Assembly: GCA_030272155.1 (NCBI GenBank)
Contig: CP126203.1
Coordinates: 4,904,501-4,968,500 of the forward strand
Reading direction: 5' to 3'
Source: Tetradesmus obliquus
Taxonomy: Eukaryota > Chlorophyta > Chlorophyceae > Sphaeropleales > Scenedesmaceae
Length of the DNA: 64,000 bases
Shown: positions 45,356 through 56,000 of the stretch, in pieces
Numbering within the stretch: the stretch's first letter is position 1
Layout of the letters: each line of letters starts with the position of its first letter
Position numbers and translations under genes: made by a program
Notes under the pieces: generated by a model
The model's input: only the letters and a program-made list of their open reading frames with translations
The model's database searches: none
What the model was told of the DNA's origin: nothing

Positions 45356-47170
45356 TCAGGGCTGCGCCATCAGCTGCCGCCTGTACTTGCTGACGAAGCC
45401 CTCCAGGTTGCGCGCCTTTATAGCAGTGGGCAGCCAGCCGCGCAGTGTGAGGCAGCCAATGCGGCCCACCGCATAGCTGCAGCAGCCGCGGCACGGCAGG
45501 GCAGCGGAGGTATGAGCGCGGTGCAAAATCCAACAGCAAACATTGGAAAGGCATGGCATCTGCACTCAAATAGCATGCCTGTTGCGGAGGACCTGTAAGT
45601 CAAAGGGCACTCTCAGCTTAGAGCCTGCGCATCTTCAGCGGCACATGGCTGCCGCACACACAACTTGAGCATCGCTTCAGCATACGCCGCACCAGCTGCA
45701 GGCCCCATCAACCAGCAGCAATCACGCCACTCACCCCCGCCCCAGCGTCACTATCATGACTGCGATGCCCTTAGACGGCCGCCAGCGCCCCAGCCGCTTG
45801 CCGGCCGCGTCTGTTGCAGTCTGCCCCCCTGCCACATGTGCTGCTGCCAGTGCTGCGATGCTGGCCGCCACCAGCTGCCCCTGCTGGCTGGCCAGGAAGG
45901 CCAGCTTCTCCTCAGGCACGTCAGTCACATCACCTAGTGCAAACAGCCGCGGGTGGCCCACCACGCGCAGCGTGGCGTCCACCTGCAGGAGGAGGCAGCA
46001 GGAGGCAGCAGGTGGCAGCATTACCGCTGAGCCAGTCAGTCAGCAGCGCGCTGCGAGGCCTGCAGTGCGGCGAGGGTTGATTGCCTTTGGCCGTGTAAAG
46101 CAGTTCTACAAGCCATAGTGGCGAGACAACACCATTTGCTGACCCAATTCTGCTGGCAGCTCACAGCAGCCTCCGTTCCGCACCTTCACGCGCCCCTGTG
46201 GGTCCAGTGCATCAGGCAGCGTCTGTGCAAGCAGGCCGCTGTTGGTGGTGATGCCTGTTGCCATCAGCAGCACGTCAGCAGCCACAGCCACGCCTGCCGA
46301 GGTGGTGCCGCTGAAGGGGCCGCCGCTGCTGCCAGGCGGCACCTGCAGCTTGTCACCTAGCAGCAGCTGCAGGATGGCGGCGGGAGCAGCAAGGCATTCA
46401 GCATTTGCAGATAAGGGCATGCTTGACATGCAGCTGGGTGGCTTTGTAGCTGCCATGGTCAACTCCAGCTGACTGCAGGCAGGCGCCACCTGGCACACCC
46501 TATACTGCAGCTTGTCACACAGCCAGCTGAGGGCGGGGCACGAGAAAGGCAGTCAGGGCTTGCAGGACAACGCATGCTGGGCATACAGCAGGGGTGATGC
46601 GCAAAGTGTTGGTGCAAAACTACAGCCGACACCTGGCACTCCTGGGCTACAGCTGTAACTCCTCAAACAGCGGGGAACTGCAGTGCACATCCTGTTGCCA
46701 CCTGCGTCGTTGCTGCTGCTGCTGCCCCTGCTGCTGTGGCGGGCTCACCTTGCAGCCTTTGCTGCGCAGCCAGGCCTCTGCTGCTGCACTGGCCTTGGGC
46801 GTGAGGCTGGGCAGCAGCCGCTGCCCGCCATGCACCAGCGTGACCTCGACGCCAGGAAGGTCCTGCGGCGGCGGCAACAGCAGCAGCAGCAGCAGCAGTA
46901 GCAGCCATGGTGTTGCACGCCAGCCTGAGCAGCAACCAGTTGACCTCCATATTGTGGCTATTGCAATCCACCACTTTCGCATCACATCCTGTCTATGCAC
47001 CAGCTGGTAAGGCTGTAGCTGGGTGCGTGGCGAGGCAGGTGCCTGGCAGGCTGACGCTGCTAAGGGTGCCAGTTCCATTGCTGGCAGAACTTGTGCGGCG
47101 GTGCAATGGCTAGACACAATCAATCCAACAAGGACCGACGAGCAAGGCTGCTACCCCTAACCAGCTTGCA

Positions 47171-47202
<32 letters not shown>

Positions 47203-48602
47203 CCTGCCCATCCCCCTCACCGTGAGCACCTCACCAGCCAGCTCCACGCCCAGCGGCCCGCCACCCACCACCAGCACGCTGCGCGCTGCCTTGACACGCG
47301 CTGCCAGGCCCTGCAGCAGGTTGGCGGCCCGCAGCAACAATTAAAGGGCAGCTGCAGGGTGCCGGCATACAACAGCTATTAGATCTTGCTGTAAGTGTTG
47401 AGAACCACTGCTGGACAGCAAGCGCATGCAAGGATCGCAGAGGCAGCATCTTCATGCCGCAGCACTGCTGAGCACAGCCTGTCACCAGCACTTCGAGGGC
47501 AGCCGAGCATAGCTAGCACACAGCAGCCTACTAAGTGTTGCTGTAGGTGTTTCACACAACTGCTGGACAGCAAGCGCATGCAGGCATTGCTGAAACAGAT
47601 ATACATGCCACAGCACTGCTGAGCACAGCCCGGCAGCAGTGCCTGCGAGCCTGAGAGGGCTGCTACTACAAACACACTGAACTGGTTAGTACAGCATCTG
47701 CACATGTGAGGGCTGAACACGGTGCAGCATCATACAGTGGGCGCATTCACACCTGCAGCTCCTGCAGCCGCTGCTGCAGCGTCAGCGCAGTACTGGACTT
47801 GCCCACTGCGTAGCTGCTGCCGGTGGCGATGGCTGCGTAGTCAAAGGCCAGCTGCGTGCCGTCAGCTAGCACAGCAGTGCTGTCGCTGAGCTGTGTCACC
47901 TCTCCCTGGATGAAGGTGCCATGCGGCTTCATGGCCTGCCACAGTGCAGGCGGTTGCAGCACATGGTGGGTGGGGAGAGTGGGTGGGCGCTTGAGGCCAG
48001 CAGGAGGTTCAAGAATTGTAAGGCTTGTCCAGTGGCTTGCTGGACCCTAACAAGAGATGTGCAGTACTGCTGTGCACACGTCACGGGGTCATGCTGGCAA
48101 GAATGCTGCGGCGCTGTGGCACATTGTGACAGAGTCAAGTGCGGGCGTGCAGCTTTGCCATGAACAGGTCAACACTGCTGTGCGGTGCTCACCTCGTAGA
48201 GCCATAAGGCTTGGTCTGCAATGCTGGGATCCACCACTGAGCGCGCATTGGCAAAGGACGCTTCAAAGTAATCGGTCCTGTCAGGAAGCACAAGCAGCAG
48301 CGTGGGCCGTGGCAGCGCACACACAGCGTTCAAGTGTCTATGAGCCTTGTTCACTGATTTAAGACACAGGTTGATGGCAAATAACGAGGGCCTGCGCTCT
48401 CTGGTACCCAACACCAACGGCTGGTCGGTTGTGCATAACCCTCATGGCACCAGCTGCTGTTGAGCAGTACTGCCGTTCACCTGCTGTCAGGACACGCCTA
48501 CCTGGTGACGAGCGTGACGTCTACATGCTGACATTTCGCGAGATCAATTGCCACCTGTGCGCCCGCAAAACCTCCTCCGATCACAAGCACTTTGACCGGC
48601 AT
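45356..48602 (-). CDS. AIFM2/FSP1-like FAD- and NAD(P)H-dependent oxidoreductase
   Basis: Member of the pyridine nucleotide-disulfide oxidoreductase superfamily; relatives (AIFM2/FSP1, plant homologues, type II NADH dehydrogenases) pass electrons from NAD(P)H to quinones. Exons 48602-48502, 48277-48193, 47935-47753, 47310-47221, 46862-46749, 46366-46184, 45982-45735 and 45476-45356 join in phase to 374 residues, almost exactly the AIFM2 length. The N-terminal FAD Rossmann motif is VLVIGGGFAGAQVA. YAAIATGSSY follows, then the NAD(P)H motif VLVVGGGPLGVELAGE, and the second FAD motif LFALGDVTDVPEEKLAFLA, typical of the AIFM2 branch. The CXXC of disulfide reductases is absent. No transit peptide is seen, since the Rossmann strand starts at residue 3. 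A short copy of the exon start at 46366 (GDKLQ) is at ~46505-46522. Confidence 0.9.
47390..47645 (-). repeat. ~140-bp tandem duplication in intron of the AIFM2-like gene
   Basis: Two diverged copies (sharing ACTGCTGGACAGCAAGCGCA and GCAGCACTGCTGAGCACAGC) lie at ~47391-47505 and ~47530-47640 inside the intron between 47753 and 47310. Confidence 0.85.
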
Positions 48603-49962
48603 GTGCTTTCGGCGCCCGTCAGGCCCTGCTCAAGTGGTGAGCTGAACAGGGAAGAAATGAGAGAGATTTGCCGAGTTTTGGCTTTTACAACAACGCTAGC
48701 CTTTGCTGCACTGGCTTGCTCAGCAATGCTGGAGTTCTGGGGTGCACCAGGCACTTGTAGCGAAAGAAAGATGGACAGCTAGGGTTCCGGGCTCCGTGGC
48801 ATCAAAGTAGGCGTAACAGATCTGTTCACTTGAGTGGTGAAAATGCTCGTTGAAAACCCCGCACATCAGGCAAGGGGCTGCGCGCACAATGAGGAGCAGC
48901 AGCAGGCAACAGACAGCTGGCGCTGGCCGAACTGGCCACCATCAAGGCATGCCAAAAAGGTTGCAGACTGGTTGACCACCGCATGTACTGAGCAACTGTA
49001 CGACCCGCGAGGTAGACAAGTAGTGTGTACATCACTCATGGGAGCTCAACATACGCATTGACGGCCGTCCAGCTGTGCATGGCTGCCGGCACCAAACCAG
49101 CTCAACACGACACCAGCTGCACACGGGCCCTAGTTGCCTGCGTTAAATGCTCACAGCCGTGCGCAGAGCACACGGTGCGCTCTACAATGCTGCTGCTGCT
49201 GCTCATCACATGGAGTGGTTGGCAAACAAGTGTGCTAGCATGTGAAAACAATACGCCTGTGCACCCCCAGCCAGCCCCAACACAGTGCTTTGTTTTGAGC
49301 GCAGCCACTAATGAAACGCCCGGGCTGCCTAACAACATGACCCAGGCTCACAGGTATTGACGCGCCAACCCAGAAGACGCTGCGTGCCCCAGCTGCCCCA
49401 CCCAACCCTCAACCCTACCCAAACCACCGCACCGCATGCTAACCATGACACAAGCAGTGCTGTGCCCCTGGAACCCTGTATGCATTGCAGCAGCGACCAT
49501 GGCAGCCGCTGCAGCAGCCAGGCCCATGTAGCGCTGCTGCTGTTCACTGCTGCTGAGTGCTGCTGGATTGCAGCCACACCATAGCACACATCGCTGCTGC
49601 TCAACTGCAATTTACCTGCCAGGTCCACTGCGCGCATGTGAAAGAGCTGTGTAAATGTAAACGGAAACCAAATCCTGCGATATCACAACCTGCTAGCTCA
49701 AACATCATCCGCTGCTGCTGCACCCACCGGCTGCAGCAGCCAGCTGTCGGCCCACACGGCCACGCCAGGGCGCCTGGCCAGGCAGCCCCTTCACACCAGC
49801 TGGCCAACACAAACAGATCTTATCGCCGCCCTGCCGCATCAGCCTGCCGCCACACCTGGGCACAGCTGCAACGCCTGCTGCAGCCGCCGGTGCAGCCCCC
49901 AGCACAGGCCTGCTGCTGCAGCTGCTGCTGAGTCAGGCGCCGCCTGCCGCCCCTGCTGCTGC
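48603..49962. other. Intergenic: AIFM2-like promoter and SERBP1-like 3' flank
   Basis: About 1.36 kb between two minus-strand genes. No supported coding sequence was seen; short open frames are compositional. Confidence 0.5.
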
Positions 49963-52588
49963 TCAGCCCAGGCTGGGGAAGGCGCTGGTGTCCTCCACGT
50001 TGATGGCAGCACCGGGGCCAGCAGGGCCGCGGGGCCTGTCGCCACGCCCGCCAAAGCCGCCGCGCTCGGGCCTGTCGCCGGAGCGCTCGCCACGGCCGCT
50101 GAAGCCACGCCCGCGACCGCCGCGGCCGCCCCTGTCACCCCTGCCCCTGCGCTCGCCAAAGCCGGCGGTCTCGGTGGCCACCTGGGCGCAGCACAACACA
50201 CAGCAGCACAGTGACAGCAGCAGAAGGGGTCAGCACAGCTGGCAGCAGATGTTCTCGAGATGCAGGCTTGCACCAGGTCTGGGTGCCGAGTGCAGTGTGC
50301 TGTTGCTGCTGCAAGCCAATAGGTGCCAGTGCAAGCATCCAGCTCCAGTGGCTGTGTGCTGCTGCCATGCTAGCCTCTCCTGCAGCGTCTGCCGGCTGAC
50401 ACAACCAGGGCCGCTTGGCCCCCACCCCGCCCCTGGCCACACCCCACCCTGCTGCTGCCTCACCTTGAAGTTGGCCTGCAGCACCTCCTTGGCCTTGAGC
50501 TCCTTGGCGCGGGGGCCCTTCTTCTCCTTGGATGTGGACACCTGGCAGCAGCGGCAGCAGCAGCAACGGGGTGAGATACAAATACAAGACTGACAGGCAA
50601 CGGCAGGCCAATTACTCATCTCCTGCAGAGCGCCAATCTAATGCCACCCCATGACATTTGGTGACTGACGAAGGCCGCACAGCCGCACGCCAAGCAGCAA
50701 GTAAGCTGCACAGCAGCTGCTCGCCCCAGCAGCCCTCCGTTCCCCCAGTTGCCAGCACCACCCTCTGCTGTGGACTACTGCCGCCATGCCATGCAATCCG
50801 CTGAGTGACATTTACTGCACACCCGCACACGAAGCAGCGAGTGAAGTAACCACTGCTGGCCCCAGCAACTGCCCCTCACCCCCAGCGGGTTCTCCTCCTC
50901 CTCCTCGTCCTTGTTCACGGCCTTGAGGTTGGCAAACTCGGAGATGTCCACGGTGCGCGTGGACGCCTTCTTGTTCAGCGCCGCCTTCTTCTCAGCCAGC
51001 AGCGCCTCGTACTCGTCCAGGCTCATCTCCTGCAGCGGCAGCAGCAGCAGCAGCAGCGGCAGCAGAAGTCAGTGACACATGCAAGCTTATCTGTGGGCGT
51101 TGCTGATGGCACACGGTGTGCTGCTGGGATGCTACAAGGCTGCCCCACACCCTCCAACAACTGCTGTTGACAACCCCAGCTGCCAAATTCTGGGCGATGG
51201 CGCCTCCTGCTGCAGCCCTACTGCTGTGCTGGCAGCTGTTATGTCCACCTGCACCTCCGCCGGCCAGCACCCCCCTGCTGCTGCTGCGCACCTTGACCTC
51301 CTCCACGGGTGCCACCTCCTCTGCTGCGCCCTCCTCTGGTGCCTCTCCCTCGGGCTTCTCAGCAGCCTCCTCAGCCACGGGCGCCTCCTCAGCAGCGGGT
51401 GCGTCAGCGCTGCAGCACCAAGCAGGCAGCAGCAATTGCAGCAGTAGTCCAACGAGCAGGTTAGTCAAGAGCAGGAGCACACAGAGTAATAATATAGCAG
51501 CAGCCAGGGCAGTGCGAAACAGTTAATGCTCGCAGGGATGGTTGCCTGACAACAGCAGTGCCAGCGGCACCCAAGGCTGGCTATGTCGATCACTGTGCAT
51601 CACCATCACAGCCATGGTCGTCAGCGCTAACACTGACAGCAAAGATGTTTGACATACAACCATGATTAGCTGCGTACTGGGGAGCGTCTCACGGCCATCA
51701 CTGCAAGGAGCAGCGGCCGCTGCTGCTGCCGCTGCTGTTGCGCACCTGCCATCATCAGCGCCCCAGTTGCCCCTGCCGCCACCGCCACGCTTGGAGGCCT
51801 CATACCTGCAGCCAAAAGCATCCATAGTGAGCACAATGCTCGCCGTTGCCTGCATCATGGGCACATGTCACTGCTCAGGTGTCCCCAGGCTGGCTACTCA
51901 CCCCCTGCCAGTGCCATCATGCCTGTCGAACTCCCTCCTTGGGCGGCTGCTGTCGTAGCTGCCGCGTCCGGCACCACGGCCACGGCCACCACGACCCTCG
52001 CCACGGCCACGGCCCTCGCCACGCCCGCCACGGCCACGAGCTGCAGGGGCACCTGCTGGTTCGTGAGTTTCGGCTTGAGGAGTGCGAAGCAGGTGCGATC
52101 GCGGTGCTGGCAGCTGCTGAGGGCGCAAAAACTGCTGATACGATCAAAACATACCTGCATCATAGCCATTCTCGGCCACCTCGCCGCTCTCTGCGCGGGG
52201 AGCACCCAGCCTGCCCCGCCCAGGTGCGCCACGGCCCCTCACGTCGCCACCCCGGCCACCGCGTGCGCCACGGCCTGCATCAGGCTTGGCAGCAGGTGCC
52301 TTTAAAGCGGCTGCAGGCGGTCAAAGTACAGAAAGTAGGCGCAGGCACGTCAGGCTGAGTGAGGATCGGCAAAAGAAGGCGGCCAGCTGTGCCCATTGCG
52401 GTCCAGGCGCACAATCATAAACTGTGCATATCGAATGCAAATAAACAGATGATTGATCACTTACCCTTGGGCTCCTCCTTCTTCGGTGCAGCAGCCTTGG
52501 CCTTGGCTGCTGCGAGCTGCTCGATGTTGGGCTCTGCGTTCTCGTCAGTCTCGCCCAAAAGATCAAAGGGGTTGGTAAGGTCTGCCAT
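49963..52588 (-). CDS. SERBP1/Stm1-like (HABP4_PAI-RBP1 family) RGG-rich RNA/ribosome-binding protein
   Basis: Family members bind mRNA and 80S ribosomes, stabilising idle ribosomes (Stm1, SERBP1; plant RGGA). Exons 52588-52465, 52310-52155, 52052-51902, 51805-51746, 51409-51292, 51029-50880, 50541-50464 and 50181-49963 join in phase to 351 residues. The N-terminus MADLTNPFDLLGETDE matches the family's N-terminal motif. Two Arg/Gly regions follow (ARGGRGGDVRGRGAPGRGR; GRGEGRGGRGRGAGRGS), then an acidic Glu/Ala/Pro segment and the conserved core MSLDEYEALLAEKKAAL..FANLKAVNKDEEEE. A C-terminal RGG box (RRGRGDRGGRGGRGRG) ends in AFPSLG. Cytosolic location is expected. An intron near 50640-50870 contains a diverged internal duplication. 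Confidence 0.92.
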
Positions 52589-53074
52589 CCTGTTTTAGCT
52601 GCTTTTGGAGCCCCCTGAGCTCAGCAGCGAGATGGCTTGTGCCAAAGGTTTGCGCAAGGTGAAAGGTGGGACGAAAAGAGTGCAAAAGTGGTGGCAGAAT
52701 GCCCGGACACCTTCGATCATAGCTTGTGCGGGGGAGTGGGTGCGCAGGTGTTACAGCAGTGTGTTATGCAAGGTCAGCACCTCGAAGGAGGCAACAGTCA
52801 CTCTGCTGGCCACATTACAGCTGTATTCAAGCACGTTTGATTGGGCAAGCCAGCTTATGCAGCTTGAAACGCCGGACAACACAGCAACACAACTGCAGTA
52901 CTGCTTTTGACCCAGACTTTCAAACCTGGCACTTGAAGTGGATGTTCCACGGGTCAGAATGGCACATCAGCTGAACATGTGTTCAAATGCAGCTTGGTGT
53001 GTCCATCTGTGGCAGCAGTACTGCGCGGTGCAGTGATCCATGTGCATGCAGTGCTGGCCCAACCTGCACATCAG
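52589..53074. promoter_or_regulatory. Shared 486-bp head-to-head promoter region (SERBP1-like / LPA1-like)
   Basis: It lies between the SERBP1-like ATG on the minus strand and the LPA1-like ATG on the plus strand. No confident core element was recognised, and there is no in-frame ATG upstream of 53075 in the LPA1 reading frame. Confidence 0.5.
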
Positions 53075-56000
53075 ATGGGCATGGCTATGGCGCCTGTGTG
53101 TGGCACAACAGAGCCCCAGCAACAGCAACACCAACAGCTGCAGCAGCAGCTGGTACCTGGCGCAGCAGCTGGCCAATTGACAACTGGCACCCCACCAGCA
53201 TCGGCATGCACAGCAGCACCCACCCAAGTGCCAGCCCAGCAACCTCCTGCAAGCAGCAGCAGCGGCAGCCGCATCCTGTTCCTGGTGGTGGTCAGCGGCG
53301 CTGACCTGGACTGCCTGGAGGAGCCGCGCCCAGCAGGTGAGCAATCCAAGGCCCAAGCAGCGGGAGATGTAGGTGCTGTATGTCAAGAGTAGCTGCAATG
53401 AGTCGCAATAGCGCTCCAATGTTCAACCTGAGCTGAGCGAGCTGTTATACAAGGCCCCACCAGTGGAGAACATGCGAACTGGACGTCAACGGCAGCTGCA
53501 ACCAGTTGAAAACCCGTTCCCATGTCAATTTGCAGGGCCGCGCTACACGCGCGACGCGCTGCGCAGCCTGCTGCTGCTGCTGGGCTGCAAGCCGCGCCTG
53601 GCCTACAAGATCTCCAGCGGCGTGTTTGCGGCGGTGGATGCGGCAGTGGCCAGCGCGAGGGGGGCGCGCGGCTGCCGGCGCACCACGTTCCAGGTGTGTT
53701 GAACCTCATTTGAGATGGCAGCACGAGCTGAGCTGCTGGCAGCTTCCTATCTTATCAGATGTCTGTTGTGGCATATACCGCATGACACATTGATGTAACC
53801 CCTCTTCTCGTTACGGTTATCTCCTCCCAGGTGCACCCGCACCGCAACGGCAAGCTGTGGGTGAGCCTGACGCGTGGCGACTTCATGGGCCTGGTGTCGG
53901 GCTGCGCAGCGCAGTACGCGTACAAGATCAGCCCCAGCAGCGACGAGCTCAAGGTGGCCTGCAGGTGTGCGGGGCAGTGTGTGGGGGTGGTGCTGTGGGC
54001 CAGCATGGCTGCAGGAATGATGCCAGGGAGACGGTGGTAGCGGGCGTGGGAGTTGATCGTGCGTGTTGGTACAGTGGGTGTGGGTGGTGAATGTTTGGCA
54101 GGTGCTGTGACAGCGTGCATGGTCGCCGCATGCGCACACTTGCAGCAAACGCTCCCCCGCTGGCTGAGTGTTGTGTCAGGCCATAGGAGGCAAGTTTCCT
54201 GCGAGCATCTGACAGGAGTCGCAGCAGTGTTGTTGCAGCAGCACGGGTGCCCTGCATGCTGCCCATGCACTGTCAGCTGGCCCACTCAGCAGGAGCTGGT
54301 CTGATGATAAACAGTGGCTTGTTACGAGCCTGTAAATTCGTGACGGTATCACTCGCAACACTGCGCGCTGACATCTTGCTGAGCCGTGCTTTGCTGTTGT
54401 GCCGCCTCTCTCTCATGCTGCCCCTGCTGCAGCCTGCGTGAGCGGCGGCGCTGCGTGGTGGTGCTGCTGTGTGGCACCAGTGGCAGTGGCAAGTCGACAC
54501 TGGCCTCCATCCTGGTGCGGGTGATGGCTGCTGCTGCTGCTGCTGCTTGGCAGGCAGACGCGACAGACGCGGCATGTCTTTTAATGCTGCTCCTCCTGCT
54601 TCCAAATGTGTGGTCAGCATGTGCATATTGCTGTTCTGCTGCACGTTTGCATGATGTTAAACCAAACCACTTACTTGTTCACTCTGCGTGCCAGCAGAAC
54701 AGTGACAGCAGCCTGTTTTCAAGCCAACCTTTGCTGCTTGCGGTGCAGGCCAACCGGCTGGGCATCACCACTGTCATCAGCACAGACAGCATCAGGCACA
54801 TGCTGCGCAGGTGAGCAGTGGCTGCGGGCAGGTGCACAGACTGCTGCAGTATACTGTGCCAGGCACCCGCCTGTGCTGCTGCAGATGCTTGGCAGGGCAC
54901 ATGCGGCAGGGCGCAGGCAGCATGGTGCACAGCCTGCATCCTCCTGGCAGGGATGGCATCGGCTGTGCGTGCGTCTTAATGGCTGGGATAATGTACCAAT
55001 AATTTTGCATGCTGTGCTTGCTGCCGCGCTGCAGCTTCTCACCGCGCGAGGCCTCTCCGCTGCTGTGGGCCAGCACGTACCAGGCGGGCGAGTTTGTGCA
55101 GCCAGGGGAGGGCAAGGCAGGCAAGGTAAGCCAGGCGCCGGGCATCTCTCTCTGCTGCACTGCCACCAGCACAGATGTTGCATGGCGCTGCTGGTCTGTG
55201 TGTGGTGCAGCTCCACGGCTCTAACACCAGTGTTGATCTTCAACCCACCAGTGTCTCACGTAGGGCTTATGTGCTTGCCGCCTCATATTCTGCTCCCGCC
55301 CGGCAATGCATGCCGCTGTACTCCTCTGCCGCCGCATCCTGAGCAGGCCTGCTCCAACAGCAACTTCACACTGGCGGGCCATACGGCGCATTGGTTTGCG
55401 ATTGGGTGTGCGTGTTTGCCCACTGCTCCTGCTTGGATGTGCATGCTTCGTGCTGCGCCCACAGGCCTGCTCTGACGGTGAGCGCACGCTGGCCGGCTAC
55501 AAGGCGCAGTGGTCTGTGTTTCTGTGCGTGTTTCCCCACTGCTCCTGCTTGGTGTGCATGCTGCTGCACTTTTTGCCGCCCCGCAGGCCTGCTCTGACAG
55601 CAAGCGCACGCTGGCTGGCTATACGGCGCAGTAACTTGTAGTATTATGCTTGATTGTGCCTGCTGTTGCACGTCATGCTGCCCCCGCAGGCCTGCTCCGA
55701 GGGCGAGCGCACGCTGGCCGGCTACAAGGCGCAGTGCGAGCTGCTGGCGGAGCAGCTGGAGCTGCTGGTGGCGGGCTGCGAGGCGCGGCAGCAGAGCCTC
55801 ATCTGCGAGGGTGAGTGGCACGGCTGCATGGCTTGGCAGGCCGTTGGCAGGAGGCTGTTGGCAGCTGCTGAGGCTGCATCAGGGGCGGAGAGGTGCATAC
55901 TGCCAAAGGCCCGGGTGCGAGCAGTATGGGCTCCAGCTGTGGCTGCGTGGCGGAAGTCAGATGTTGCTGGGCTGCGGCAGCAGCGTGCCTGAGCGTGCAT

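Noticed and set aside
49963-50181. Collagen-like or GAR-domain nucleolar protein call for the Arg/Gly exon
   Set aside because: The LDEYEALLAEKKAAL core and N-terminal NPFDLLGE motif identify the SERBP1/Stm1 family instead.
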